A stretch of DNA of 64,000 nt from Streptomyces sp. NBC_01314 (GCF_041435215.1 NZ_CP108394.1:2852001-2916000); one strand, 5' to 3'; shown: positions 26,263-35,694, counted from the first letter of the stretch. Program-made: numbers and translations. Notes: generated by a model from the sequence alone, not told the origin.

Positions 26263-26286
26263 AGGGGCGCGGGGAACTGCGCGACC
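26263..26286 (+). repeat. dispersed repeat family A, copy 2
   Basis: The 24-nt core AGGGGCGCGGGGAACTGCGC + GACC, directly after the terminator of the methyltransferase gene. Identical to 48196-48219. Confidence 0.75.
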
Positions 26287-26351
26287 GGCCCCCACCGGAC
26301 CCGCAGGCGCCCGACACCCCATCGCGGCACCCCCATAGGCGCCTGGGCGCC

Positions 26352-27446
26352 CTACCTCACCGCCACCCCCGTACTGTCACGAACGATCAGCTCGACAGGA
26401 ACGACCGGTTCCCGCTCCGGAGAGTCACCCGTCGACTCCGGGCCGTCCAACTGCCTCAACAGCAAGCGCAGCGCCATCGTGCCGATCGCGGAGAAGTCCG
26501 TACGGATCGTCGTCAGCGGCGGCAGCAGATGCGCCGCCTCGGGGATGTCGTCGTAGCCGACCACGCTCACGTCGTGCGGGACCCGGCGGCCGGCCTCGTG
26601 CAGGGCGCGCAGCAGACCGAGCGCCATCTGGTCGTTGGAGACGAACACGGCGGTGACGTCCCGGTCGCCCGCGAGCCGCCGGCCCAGCTCGTAGCCGGAG
26701 TCGGCGCTCCAGTCCCCGGCGAGGGGTTCGTGGACGCGTGCGCCGGCTCGCGTCAGGGTCTCGCGCCAGCTCGCGGCGCGTCGGTCGGCGGACGTCCAGC
26801 CGGTGGGGCCCGCGATGTGCCAGACGGTGGGGTGGCCGAGGCCCAGCAGATGTTCGGTCGCCAGCCGGGCGCCCGCCGTGAAGTCGGAGGAGACCACGGG
26901 GGTGCCGTCGCCGAGGCCGTTGTCCAGCATGACCAGCGGGGTGTCCGGGCGGGCCTGCGCGAGGGCGGTGGCGACCGGGCGCTGGGGGGCGATGGCGATG
27001 ATCCCGTCCGCGCCCTCGGCCGACAGCCTGTCCACCGCCTGGACGACGGTGTCCCGGTCCGCCGTGTCGAGGGCGATGGAGCTGACGAGGTAACCGGCCT
27101 CCTGGGCCGCCGTGTTGATCGCGGTCAGGGTGGAGGCGGGGCCGTAGCGGGCCGCGTCGAAGGAGATCACCCCGAGCATCCTGGTCCGGCCGCTGGCCAG
27201 TGAGCGCGCGCTGCGGCTGGGGCGGTAGCCGAGCGTCCGCATGGCCTCCAGCACGGCTTCCCGGGTCTCCGTCCGGACCGCCGGGTGGTCGTTGAGGACG
27301 CGGGAGACGGTCTGTTTGGAGACGCCGGCGAGACGGGCCACGTCGTCCATCACCGGGCGGGAGCCGGCGAAGTTGCGTCGGCTGCGGCCTCGGGTGGCTC
27401 CGCCGGGGTCGCCGGCCGCGTTGCCGTCCGTCGTGCTTCGGGGCAT
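26352..27446 (-). CDS. LacI-family repressor of the beta-galactoside locus
   Basis: 364 aa, ATG at 27446 with AAAAGGA upstream. N-terminal LacI HTH (MDDVARLAGVSKQTVSRVLN) after a 32-residue polar extension, hinge region LGYRPSRSARSLASGRTRML, then a periplasmic-binding-protein-like sugar domain (GVISFDAARYGPASTL, VSNDQMALGLLRAL, VVGYDDIPEAAHLLPPLTTI). It is downstream of and co-oriented with two GH35 genes and an MFS transporter gene. A 14-bp palindrome in the transporter promoter (33255-33268) is a likely operator. The inducer is probably a galactoside released by the GH35 enzymes. Confidence 0.92.
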   Translation of the reverse strand: MPRSTTDGNAAGDPGGATRGRSRRNFAGSRPVMDDVARLAGVSKQTVSRVLNDHPAVRTETREAVLEAMRTLGYRPSRSARSLASGRTRMLGVISFDAARYGPASTLTAINTAAQEAGYLVSSIALDTADRDTVVQAVDRLSAEGADGIIAIAPQRPVATALAQARPDTPLVMLDNGLGDGTPVVSSDFTAGARLATEHLLGLGHPTVWHIAGPTGWTSADRRAASWRETLTRAGARVHEPLAGDWSADSGYELGRRLAGDRDVTAVFVSNDQMALGLLRALHEAGRRVPHDVSVVGYDDIPEAAHLLPPLTTIRTDFSAIGTMALRLLLRQLDGPESTGDSPEREPVVPVELIVRDSTGVAVR

Positions 27447-27515
27447 GCGGCTGGGTCCTTTTCGACGGGGTTCGGATCGGTGTGGTCCTGTCCGGGGCCA
27501 CAGGATAGGTCTGAT

Positions 27516-27640
27516 GGGTCTCGCCCCCGCCGCCCCTGCCCGTCCCTCCCCCAGGGGCGCTGCCCCTTCGACCCCGGGGGGCGTGTGTCGTCGGGTGCGG
27601 GTGGTGTGTGGTTGCTCGCGCAGTTCCCCGCGCCCCTCAA
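27516..27640 (-). repeat. dispersed repeat family A, long copy
   Basis: About 125 bp between the second GH35 gene and lacI. It contains the family core at 27614-27637 (minus orientation) and a GC-rich extension with GGGGCGCTGCCCC and runs of C and G. It separates lacI from the upstream GH35 gene and probably holds a lacI promoter at its right-hand side or beyond. Confidence 0.55.
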
Positions 27641-27673
27641 AAAAGCAGGGGCTGCGGGGCGTGGAAGCCGGGC

Positions 27674-30124
27674 TCAGCCGGGTCGGAGGGGCCAGGTGTG
27701 GGTGGTTGTCAGCTCCGCTCGGACGATCTCCGCCGGGATCTCCGAGTCGCCCGCCCAGCCCGGTACGTACACCGGCGCCCCGGCCGGCAGCGGCAGCACG
27801 CGCAGCCGCAGTCCCGCCGATCGCGGCGCCCCCGCGGGCAGCCGGTCGAGGCCGATGTCCCAGACACCACCCGAGTAGAACTGGTCGGCGACGAGGTGCT
27901 CCCCCACGTAGGCGCGGGCCACGTCCCCGGTCCAGTGGACGCGCAGGAGGGTGCCGGGCGGTGGATCGTCCGGCAGGGCGATGGCGTACTCGGCGGCCAC
28001 CGTGTCGAAGTGCTCGTCGGCCGGCACGCTCGCCCGCCCCAGTACGCCCGTGGTGACAGGCGGCGCCTCGCCCGCCGGTCGGACCGGGGTGACCGGGAGT
28101 TCACCGTCCGCGCCGCCGGGTCCGCGCCGCCCGTCGCCCCGCGCCACCACCGTGTAGCGGACGAAGACCCCGTCCGTGGCCTCCTTCACCACGGCCCCGG
28201 TCACCACCGGGGCCCGCTCCGGGGCGGGCAGTACCGCGAACGACGGTTCCGGGGCGGCGCTGTGGACGCGTACCTCGTCCGCGTGGGCGTCGAAGACCAC
28301 ACCACCGCCTGAGTCGGCGAGAACGAGCCGCTCGGCGCCCCAGGCGGGGCCCCGGTAGGCGGTACGGGCCGTCGCCGCGTCCAGGACCAGGAGGCCGACC
28401 CGGCCGCCGTCGGTGGTGTCGACCTCGACCAGGGCGTCCGTGCCGGGGCGCAGCCCGGTCACCAGGATCCGGTCGCCCACGGTCGTGACCTCGCCCGAGG
28501 GCGCGGAGACCGTCGTCACCGTGCGCGGGTCCAGGGCGAGTTCGGCGGCGATGCCGTCGGTCGCGGCGAGGACCAGCACCGTACGGCCACGGCCGTCGTC
28601 GACCGTGCAGACGGGCTGCGCGGTGGCCCAGTCGAGCCGCAGCCCGGCAATGTCCAGCCGCAACGGCCAGCAGGCATACGCCCCTTGGGGAATCGTGACG
28701 GGTGTACTGGGCAGCGACAGCACCGTACCGGCCGCGCCGAACGGTCCCTTGGTCCCCTCCGGGTCGCCCGGGAACTCCACTGTGAACGTCGTCCCCGGGT
28801 GGGCCGGCAACGGCTCGTGCGGCTGGTGGTTGTTGATGAAGAGGAAGCCCGATCGGTCGTCGCCGCGAACCGCCCACCTCAGCGTCTCCCGGTCGTCCTG
28901 GCCCGTCGGCCGCCGCTCGGGCAGGGCCGAGTCCATCGGGGCGATCAGGTGGCCGAAGTCGGCCAGCAGCAGGTGCTGGAGGCGGAGTTCGTCGTAGGAG
29001 GGGCGGTACTGGCCGTACTCGCCGAGGGGGGCCTGGAAGTCGTAGGTCAGGACGGGGAGGTCGTTGGGGTAGCCGGTGGCGTGGGACTCCTGGAGGGGGG
29101 TGAGGTCGCCCGGCGGGTTGGTGCCGCCGTGGAACATGTAGTAGCCCTGCCAGACCGATCCGCAGCCGATCTTGGTGAGGCCGAGCGCGCCGACGTCGGC
29201 GGCGTCGACGCGCGGCCGGCGGTGGTAGGCCACCGCCATGCCGCCGCCCAACTCGCAGGTGGCCCACGGGAATCGGCCCGTCGATGCCTCCGGATCGCCG
29301 CCGCGTACCGTCGTCGGACGGAGGTCCGCGCCGATGCCCTCGTCGTCGCGCTGATGGGTGAAGAAGAAGTGCTTGCGGCAGGTGTCGGGCCAGCCGCCGT
29401 CCGCCTCGGTCCAGAAGGTCTCGGTGTAGCCGCCGTAGAGAGGCAGGAGTTCGTCGGGCGGCAGCCGCACCCCGCCCCAGGCGGTCGACGTCCACAGGGG
29501 CGCCGACAGGCCGGCCTCCTGGGCCATCCGCTTCAGTGTGAGCAGATGGCCCGGCTGGTCGTACAGCTCGTTCTCGATCTGGATCGCGACGATCGGACCG
29601 CCGTTGGACCGGTCCAGACCGTGGAGTTGCCCGGCGATCGCCGCGTACCAGGCACGTACGGGGGCGAGGTAGGCCGGGTCGTCGGTGCGGGGGGCGTCGG
29701 CACGGTCCAGGACCCAGTCCGGCAGACCCCCGTTGCGGACCTCGGCGTGCACCCAGGGCCCGATGCGGGGGACGAGGTCCAGACCGTGGCGGGCACAGAG
29801 TTCAGCGAAGCGCCGCAGGTCGCGGTCGCCGTCGAAACGGATGCGGCCCTCGACCTCCTCGTGGTGGATCCAGATGACATAGGCGGCGACGGCCGTCACC
29901 CCGCCCGCCTTCATCTTCAGCAGTTCCTCCTCCCACTCCCCCGCCGGGTAGCGGGTGTAATGGAACTCGCCGGAGACGGGGAACCACGGACGGCCGCCCC
30001 GCGTCAGCCAACGGCTGTTGACCTCGATGGGGTCGGGCACGCCCGGCGCGTCGGCGAAGGGGATGTGGCCTCGCGCCGGAGGGTCGCCGGGCGCCGGTAC
30101 GCGCACATGGTGCGCCGGCGTCAT
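27674..30124 (-). CDS. GH35 beta-galactosidase, large form
   Basis: 816 aa. The ATG at 30124 overlaps the stop of the upstream GH35 gene (ATGA), so the two are coupled. A (beta/alpha)8 GH35 catalytic domain occupies about residues 35-400, with acid/base Glu186 (AIQIENELYDQ) and nucleophile Glu291 (WATCELGGG). About 400 residues of beta-rich domains follow (FLFINNHQPHEPL; later YSGGVWDIGLDRLPAG jelly-roll). No signal peptide is present, so it should act on imported oligosaccharides. Its divergence from the 591-aa neighbour suggests a different galactoside, for instance a galactan or arabinogalactan fragment. Confidence 0.88.
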   Translation of the reverse strand: MTPAHHVRVPAPGDPPARGHIPFADAPGVPDPIEVNSRWLTRGGRPWFPVSGEFHYTRYPAGEWEEELLKMKAGGVTAVAAYVIWIHHEEVEGRIRFDGDRDLRRFAELCARHGLDLVPRIGPWVHAEVRNGGLPDWVLDRADAPRTDDPAYLAPVRAWYAAIAGQLHGLDRSNGGPIVAIQIENELYDQPGHLLTLKRMAQEAGLSAPLWTSTAWGGVRLPPDELLPLYGGYTETFWTEADGGWPDTCRKHFFFTHQRDDEGIGADLRPTTVRGGDPEASTGRFPWATCELGGGMAVAYHRRPRVDAADVGALGLTKIGCGSVWQGYYMFHGGTNPPGDLTPLQESHATGYPNDLPVLTYDFQAPLGEYGQYRPSYDELRLQHLLLADFGHLIAPMDSALPERRPTGQDDRETLRWAVRGDDRSGFLFINNHQPHEPLPAHPGTTFTVEFPGDPEGTKGPFGAAGTVLSLPSTPVTIPQGAYACWPLRLDIAGLRLDWATAQPVCTVDDGRGRTVLVLAATDGIAAELALDPRTVTTVSAPSGEVTTVGDRILVTGLRPGTDALVEVDTTDGGRVGLLVLDAATARTAYRGPAWGAERLVLADSGGGVVFDAHADEVRVHSAAPEPSFAVLPAPERAPVVTGAVVKEATDGVFVRYTVVARGDGRRGPGGADGELPVTPVRPAGEAPPVTTGVLGRASVPADEHFDTVAAEYAIALPDDPPPGTLLRVHWTGDVARAYVGEHLVADQFYSGGVWDIGLDRLPAGAPRSAGLRLRVLPLPAGAPVYVPGWAGDSEIPAEIVRAELTTTHTWPLRPG

Positions 30125-31899
30125 CAGGGCTTCACCGGGCCCAGGTCGGGTGTGTCCGTGAACTCGGCGCGGGCGCTGGTCGTGGCGTTGAGTTCCAGCA
30201 GGATCAGCTCGTTGGCCCCGGGGCGCAGGACGGGAGCCGGGACGTAGAGGGTGCGCTGAGGGCCCCGGTTCCAGTAGCGGCCGAGGTGGAAGCCGTTGAT
30301 CCAGGCCTGGCCCTTGGTCCAGCCGGGCAGCGAGAGGAAGGTGTCGGCGGGGGTGTCGACGTCGAAGGTGCCGTGGTGGAAGGCGGGAACGGTGACCGGG
30401 GTCCCCTCGGCCGGGGCGAAGGGCACCGTGGACAGATCGGCCAGCGGGAGCCGGTGGGTGTCCCAGCCGAGCAGCGCGGTGCCGTTGAAGGTGACCGGGC
30501 CGAGGAGGCCCTTGGCGGCGCCGATGCGAGGGCCGTAGTTGACGCCGCCCATGTTCTCGACCAGGACGTCGAGTGTGGCGCCGGCCCGCGGGACGCGCAG
30601 GGGCAGGGTCTCGTCGTGGCGTTCGCGTTCCAGTACGCCGACGGGGGCGCCGTCCACGAAGACCTGGGCGCGGTCGCCGACCCCGCCGTCGAAGTGGAGC
30701 AGGCCGTCGCCCGCCTCCGGGAGGGTGGTGCGGTAGAGGACGTAGCCGGAGCGCTGCCCCAACTCCTCCATGGTGACCGGGTGTTCCGTGCGCTCCAGGG
30801 CAGCGCCGAGGGAGGTGGCGTACGGCAGCAGGGGGGCGAGGCGGTCCAACTCCACGGTGATGCCCGAGAGCTTGGGCGCGGGCGCCGGGACCGGCTCCTC
30901 GGGGACCGGCGCGTGGCGGGCGATGACCTCGCGGAAGGCGTGGTACTTGGAGCCGGGGTCGCCGGACTCGGTGAGGGCGGCGTCGTAGTCGTAGGAGGTG
31001 ACGATCGGGGCGTAGCACTGGTCGTGGTTGGCGCCGTTGGTGAAGCCGAAGTTGGTGCCGCCGTGGAACATGTAGATGTTGACGGAGGCGCCGGCGGCCA
31101 GGAGCTTGTCGAGGTCGGCGGCGGCGCTCGCCGCGTCCCGCACGTGGTGCTCCTCGCCCCAGTGGTCGAACCAGCCGATCCAGAACTCCGAGCACATCAG
31201 CGGCCCTTCAGGCATGTGGGCCCGCAGCGCCTTCAGCGACTCCTCGATCCTGCCACCGAAGGTGGCGGTGGACAGGACACCGGGCAGGCTCCCGGCGGCC
31301 AGGTGGTGGCCGGAGCCCGCCTGGTCACAGGTGAACAGCAGTTCCTCGATGCCCCGGGCACGCAGCGCCTGGTGGACGTGCTTGAGGTACGCGGTGTCGT
31401 CGCCGTACGCCCCGTACTCGTTCTCGACCTGGACGGCGATGACCGGGCCGTCGTTCGCCGCCATGTACGGCAGCAGCGGGGGCAGCAGGATGTCGAGGTA
31501 GCGGTCGAGGGCGTCGGTGAAGCGGGGGTCGCTGGAGCGCAGCCGGATGTCGGTGTCCGAGGTGAGCCAGGAGGGCAGGCCGCCGCCGTCCCATTCGGCG
31601 CAGATGTACGGGCCGGGGCGCAGCAGGACGTGCAGGCCCTCGGCGCGGGCGAGGCTCAGGTAGCGGGGCAGGTCGAGCAGGCCGTCGAGGACGAGCGGGC
31701 TGTCCGGGTCGGGCTGGTGGAGATTCCAGGGGACGTACGTCTCCACGGTGTTGAGGCCCATCAGCCGGGCCTTGCGCAGCCGGTCGGCCCACAGGTCGGG
31801 GTGGATGCGGAAGTAGTGCATCGCGCCGGAGATGATCCGGAACGGTTCACCGTTCAGGAGGAAACCGTCGGACGACGTGGTCAGAGCGGGCGGGCGCAA
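30124..31899 (-). CDS. GH35 beta-galactosidase
   Basis: 591 aa from a TTG start with AAGGGAAA upstream. Canonical GH35 enzyme: ISGAMHYFRIHPDLWADRL, VPWNLHQP, LLRPGPYICAEWDGGGLP, acid/base Glu161 (VQVENEYGAYG) and nucleophile Glu238 (LMCSEFWIGWFDHWG). The C-terminal beta-domains (VENMGGVNYGPRI and GQAWINGFHLGRYWNRGPQ) are typical. No signal peptide, so cytoplasmic hydrolysis of beta-galactosides. It follows the transporter gene by 103 bp and overlaps the second GH35 gene, an import-and-hydrolyse operon. Confidence 0.93.
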   Translation of the reverse strand: MRPPALTTSSDGFLLNGEPFRIISGAMHYFRIHPDLWADRLRKARLMGLNTVETYVPWNLHQPDPDSPLVLDGLLDLPRYLSLARAEGLHVLLRPGPYICAEWDGGGLPSWLTSDTDIRLRSSDPRFTDALDRYLDILLPPLLPYMAANDGPVIAVQVENEYGAYGDDTAYLKHVHQALRARGIEELLFTCDQAGSGHHLAAGSLPGVLSTATFGGRIEESLKALRAHMPEGPLMCSEFWIGWFDHWGEEHHVRDAASAAADLDKLLAAGASVNIYMFHGGTNFGFTNGANHDQCYAPIVTSYDYDAALTESGDPGSKYHAFREVIARHAPVPEEPVPAPAPKLSGITVELDRLAPLLPYATSLGAALERTEHPVTMEELGQRSGYVLYRTTLPEAGDGLLHFDGGVGDRAQVFVDGAPVGVLERERHDETLPLRVPRAGATLDVLVENMGGVNYGPRIGAAKGLLGPVTFNGTALLGWDTHRLPLADLSTVPFAPAEGTPVTVPAFHHGTFDVDTPADTFLSLPGWTKGQAWINGFHLGRYWNRGPQRTLYVPAPVLRPGANELILLELNATTSARAEFTDTPDLGPVKP

Positions 31900-32002
31900 G
31901 GCTGTTTCCCTTCGGCGGGGTGTACGGGGGCAGGGGGTCGATTCCGTCTGCGGGTGGCAGGGGATCGGGTTCGGGTGGCGGATGCGCGGTGACGCGACCG
32001 GC

Positions 32003-33217
32003 TCACGGGGACGGGGAGTTGGAGCGGGTGGCGCGGATCAGCCACAGCGTGGCCAGCAGGCACAGGGCCGAGACCGCGCAGAGCAGCAGCGGGACCGCGC
32101 GGACGCCGGACCACTCGATGGCCTTGCCGAGCGCCGGACCGGCCACCACTCCCCCGATCATGGAGGCCGCGATGACGAGCGCGCCGGCCCGTCGGGCCCG
32201 GGGTGCGGCCGCGTGCAGCCAGGGCAGGCCGGTGGGGAAGATCGGCGCGATGAACAGGCCGACTCCGGCGTAGGCGTACGGGGCGAGCCGGGGCACCGAG
32301 GCCAGTAGCAGGCAGACCGTCATGCCGGCGCAGGACACGGTGATGATCGTGCGGGGCGGGTAGCGGAGGGCGATGGGGGCGACCAGGAATCGGCCGACCG
32401 TCATCATCAGCCAGTACACGGAGGTGGCGGTCGCTGCGGCCCCGGCGCCGTACCCGACCGTCTCCAGGTGCGTGGGTTCCCAGCCGCCGACCCCGGCCTC
32501 GATGCCGACGTGCAGGACGTAGAGCGCGACGAACACCGCGAGCACCGAACCCAGGCTGCGCCCGAGCGCCGAGCCACCGACCTCCGAGCCGGTCGCACCG
32601 GTCGCCGGCTGGGGCGCCTGGTCCCGTACGCCGCGCAGGCACAGCAGCAGTGGCAGGTTGGCGGCGGCGAAGGCGAGGAAGAGCGCCGGGTAGTGCTCGG
32701 CACCGACGGCGGCGATCAGGGCGGGTCCGAGGATCGCGCCGACGCCGAAGTGGGCGTTGAGGATGTTCAGCATGGCGGTCGAGCGGTGGCCGAAGCCGAC
32801 GGCGAAGAGTTGGTTGAGGCCGTAGTCGATGCCGCCGAAGCCGAGTCCGGCGAGCAGAGCGGCGGCGAGACCGGCGGGCCAGTTCGGCGCGAGCGCGAAG
32901 CCGGCCGCGCCGAGGGCCATCAGCAGGTACGAGGTGCCGAGGATCCGCCGGTTGCCCAGCCGCCCGTACAGCCGGTCGAAGAGCAGGACGCCGACGACCC
33001 CGCCGACGAAGTGGGCGCTCAGGCCGAGCCCGGCGGCCGACGGCGACAGTCCGAACTCGTCACGGAAGGCCGGGATGGCGGGCCCGTAGAGCGCCTGGAG
33101 CGCGCCGATGAGGACGAAGCCGACACAGGACGCGACCACGGCAACCGGGCTGAACACCCTGGTCTCCGGGGTCGGCCGGATGTGCTTCACCTCTTGCGCG
33201 GTCGATGTGTCGGGCAC
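32003..33217 (-). CDS. MFS transporter, probable sugar permease
   Basis: 404 aa, GTG at 33217 with GGAGAGGCGGAG upstream. Twelve hydrophobic segments are discernible, with an MFS motif-A-like loop LLFDRLYGRLGNRRIL between helices 2 and 3 and GFGGIDYGLNQLF in helix 4-5. The second half includes WLMMTVGRFLVAPIALRYPP, a motif-A repeat. It resembles FucP/sugar-type MFS proteins more than drug exporters. First gene of the GH35 operon, so galactoside or galactose uptake is the likely role. Its promoter carries a LacI-type palindrome. Confidence 0.85.
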   Translation of the reverse strand: MPDTSTAQEVKHIRPTPETRVFSPVAVVASCVGFVLIGALQALYGPAIPAFRDEFGLSPSAAGLGLSAHFVGGVVGVLLFDRLYGRLGNRRILGTSYLLMALGAAGFALAPNWPAGLAAALLAGLGFGGIDYGLNQLFAVGFGHRSTAMLNILNAHFGVGAILGPALIAAVGAEHYPALFLAFAAANLPLLLCLRGVRDQAPQPATGATGSEVGGSALGRSLGSVLAVFVALYVLHVGIEAGVGGWEPTHLETVGYGAGAAATATSVYWLMMTVGRFLVAPIALRYPPRTIITVSCAGMTVCLLLASVPRLAPYAYAGVGLFIAPIFPTGLPWLHAAAPRARRAGALVIAASMIGGVVAGPALGKAIEWSGVRAVPLLLCAVSALCLLATLWLIRATRSNSPSP

Positions 33218-33252
33218 GCGGGACTCCGCCTCTCCGTGACTGGGTCCCTCGA

Positions 33253-33281
33253 AGTGTTACCGGTAACATCACCGCCGTCAA
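33253..33281 (-). promoter_or_regulatory. promoter of the galactoside operon with embedded LacI-type operator
   Basis: On the minus strand TTGACG (33281-33276) and AACACT (33258-33253) are 17 bp apart, a good -35/-10 pair. The palindrome TGTTACCGGTAACA (33255-33268) lies in the spacer and over the -10, the ideal place for repression. It is 38 bp upstream of the transporter GTG. Binding by the LacI protein encoded at 26352 is inferred. Confidence 0.7.
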
Positions 33282-33436
33282 GATCCCCCGCAGGGCTTCA
33301 CTGCGAGCGGGGTACGGGAGTGGCGGACGGGGCGTGGGAGGCGGTCGGCCGGGTCGGGCGGGGACCCGGCGTGGTCCGCTCGTGGCGGGTGGATATTCCC
33401 GCGCGACGGCTCTTCGGACTGTGTTTCCATGCGGCC

Positions 33437-33976
33437 GTGAAGAGCGAGAGCAGGTCCGGCGAAAGTGCGGCCCGGGATGTCCGGTATCGAACCGATCGTG
33501 ATCTCGGGGACTGTGTCCGGGTGCTCGCGGAGGTCCACGAACGCGACGGCTATCCCGTCAACTGGCCCGAGCAGCCCGGCAACTGGCTGACTCCCCCCTC
33601 GCTCGTCGCCGCCTGGGTGGTGGAGCTGGACGGCCGGATCGCCGGCCATGTGGGCCTCTCCCGGAGCGGCGCGGGGGACGCGGCGCCCGGACTGTGGAGC
33701 GACCGTACGGGTGTGGGCGTCGACGGGACGGCCGTGATCAGCCGGCTGTTCGTCGCTCCGTCGGCCCGCGGGCGGGAGCTCGGCGCGTCGCTCATGGCCC
33801 GGGCCGTCGCCGAAGCGCGGCTGCGCGGTCTGCATCCGGTACTCGACGTGGTGGCGTCCGACACCGCCGCGGCGGCCCTCTACGAACGGCTCGGCTGGCA
33901 GTTCCTGGCCACGGTCGAGCAGCGGTGGGGCCCCGACCAGCACGTGGCCGTCCGGTGCTACGCGGCGGCGCCCTGA
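33437..33976 (+). CDS. GNAT-family N-acetyltransferase
   Basis: 179 aa from a GTG at 33437; no strong ribosome site is present, so the start is uncertain. The GNAT fold is clear: WVVELDGRIAGHVGLSR (beta-strands), ISRLFVAPSARGRELGASLM (acetyl-CoA pyrophosphate loop, R/Q-x-x-G-x-G/A variant), and VVASDTAAAALYERLGWQFL (C-terminal motif B). It transfers acetyl from acetyl-CoA to an amine substrate that cannot be predicted. It diverges from the galactoside operon and is followed by a hairpin terminator. Confidence 0.85.
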   Translation: MKSESRSGESAARDVRYRTDRDLGDCVRVLAEVHERDGYPVNWPEQPGNWLTPPSLVAAWVVELDGRIAGHVGLSRSGAGDAAPGLWSDRTGVGVDGTAVISRLFVAPSARGRELGASLMARAVAEARLRGLHPVLDVVASDTAAAALYERLGWQFLATVEQRWGPDQHVAVRCYAAAP

Positions 33977-34023
33977 TCGCGCCGTCGGGTCCCGGAGTGC
34001 CGCCGGCCCGCGGCGGCGGGGCG

Positions 34024-34054
34024 GGCGCGCCCGGGAGCGGGTGCCGGGCGCGCC
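34024..34054. terminator. terminator after the acetyltransferase gene
   Basis: An 11-bp perfect stem, GGCGCGCCCGG (34024-34034) and CCGGGCGCGCC (34044-34054), 9-nt loop, 48 bp beyond the stop. Further right, 34122-34152 carries two copies of GACCGAGTCG and a GTCGAATC-C-GATTCGAC palindrome, possibly the terminator of the convergent gene. Confidence 0.65.
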
Positions 34055-34260
34055 GCGGGAGGGCCGGTCAGCAGATGTGGCACAAACTCGGGGAACAAAC
34101 CCGCAACGGACCCGGGACGGACCGAGTCGAATCCGATTCGACCGAGTCGTCCGCGATCGAGGGCTCGACGGGCCGGTGATTCATGTGGCGGGCCGCGAGT
34201 GCGGAAGGCGCTTTCTGCGGGAGTCAAGGGCCAGGATGCGCCGCCCTTCGTTCCCTCACG

Positions 34261-35694
34261 TCACTCACGCGTCATCGGCGGCTCGGCGGGTGTCTCCTTG
34301 ACGGGACCGAACAGGACGGCCCGTGCCACGGCCGGGGCGAACAGGGCGCCCAGCGGCTCGTTGAGGGAGACGACGGAACGGAAGGCGCGGCCCACGACGG
34401 GGTCGCCCGGGACGCGTTCCTGCACCCTGCGCAGATACCAGCCGGCGACGCGGTCCGCGGGCCGGACGGCGACCGCGTTGCCGGTCGCCCCCGGCATCTT
34501 CTTGTCCGCCCCGGCCGAGATGTCCCACGCCTGCCGCGAGGCCGCGAGCAGCGCCCGCTGAACCCGGCGGGTGGTGGGCGTACGGCGCGGATCGCCCAGC
34601 GCGTCGCGCAGGGCCAGGGCGCTCATCGCGGCGACCGCCATGCCCTGCCCGTAGATCGGGTTGAAGGTGCACAGGGCGTCACCGGTGGCCAGGAATCCGG
34701 CGGGGCGGCCGGGCAGGTCGTAGCGGCGCCGTACGTTCGCAGTCAGCCGGAAGCCGGAGATGGGCGACAGCGGCTCGGCGTCGCGCATCCAGCGGTGCAC
34801 CACCGGGTGCGGCAGGCGCTCGGCGTACGCCTCGAACTCCTTCTCGTCCGTGGGCGGTTCGTCGCCGCGCAGTCCGGAGAAGGTGGCCAGATGGGTGCCG
34901 TCCTCCAGGGGGAGGACCACGGCTCCGTACGGCTGCGTGGGGTTGGGGACGACGTGCAGGCCGAGCGCGTCGGCGGACGGGTCGCCGCCGAGGGTGCCGA
35001 GGGTGCCGGTGGTGTCGCGGTAGACGCGGGAGGCGTACGCGAGCCCCGTGTCGATGATCTCCTCGTGCGGGGCCTCCGCTCCGACGGCCGCCAGCCATCG
35101 CGGTGCCTTCGTGCCGCGTCCGGAGGCGTCGACGACCAGGTCGGCGGCGAGTTCCCGCTGTTCGCGCCGGGCCCCGTCACCGCGCTCCCGCACCAGGACG
35201 CCTCGCACGCGCGTGGCGTCCCCGGTCAGGCCGACGGTGTCGGTCCCCTCGATGAGGGTGACCGACGGCTCCGCGAGGACCCGGCGCCGTACCAGCCGCT
35301 CCAGCTGCGCCCGTGACCCGGTGTGGATGTGGGTCGTCGCGGACACCCGCCGGAACCAGCGGTCGTTCTGGAACTGCACCATGTCCGCCGGCATCCCGAC
35401 CCGCGGCGCGCCCGCGGCCGTCAGCTCGGCCATGAACCCGGGCAGCAGTGCGTCCAGGGCGTGTTGGCCGCCCTCCAGCAGGACGTGCGGGTGCCGGTTC
35501 TGCGGTACGCCCGGCCGGGGCGCCCCGCCCTCCCCGTCCCCGTCCGCGTCCTCCTTCGGGAAGCGGTCCCGTTCCACGATCGTCACCCGCTCGGCGTGAC
35601 CGACGAGAGCCCGCGCCGCGAGCAGCCCGGCGAGGCTGCCCCCGATCACCACCACGTGCCGCCCTGCCGACCCGGCCACTCCATCTGAGATCAA
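34261..35694 (-). CDS. FAD-dependent oxidoreductase (geranylgeranyl-reductase/hydroxylase-like)
   Basis: 477 aa from a TTG at 35694 with CGGAGG 9 nt upstream; an ATG at 35760 would add 22 residues without a ribosome site. N-terminal Rossmann motif VVVIGGSLAGLLAARALVGH binds FAD; a GxGD-like FLATGDALCTFNPIYGQGMA motif follows near residue 315-335. The family includes squalene-epoxidase-like and halogenase-like hydroxylases, and the GDALCTFNP segment is typical of FAD-binding monooxygenases of the PHBH type. No dedicated pathway genes are adjacent. Soluble, no signal peptide. Confidence 0.85.
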   Translation of the reverse strand: MISDGVAGSAGRHVVVIGGSLAGLLAARALVGHAERVTIVERDRFPKEDADGDGEGGAPRPGVPQNRHPHVLLEGGQHALDALLPGFMAELTAAGAPRVGMPADMVQFQNDRWFRRVSATTHIHTGSRAQLERLVRRRVLAEPSVTLIEGTDTVGLTGDATRVRGVLVRERGDGARREQRELAADLVVDASGRGTKAPRWLAAVGAEAPHEEIIDTGLAYASRVYRDTTGTLGTLGGDPSADALGLHVVPNPTQPYGAVVLPLEDGTHLATFSGLRGDEPPTDEKEFEAYAERLPHPVVHRWMRDAEPLSPISGFRLTANVRRRYDLPGRPAGFLATGDALCTFNPIYGQGMAVAAMSALALRDALGDPRRTPTTRRVQRALLAASRQAWDISAGADKKMPGATGNAVAVRPADRVAGWYLRRVQERVPGDPVVGRAFRSVVSLNEPLGALFAPAVARAVLFGPVKETPAEPPMTRE

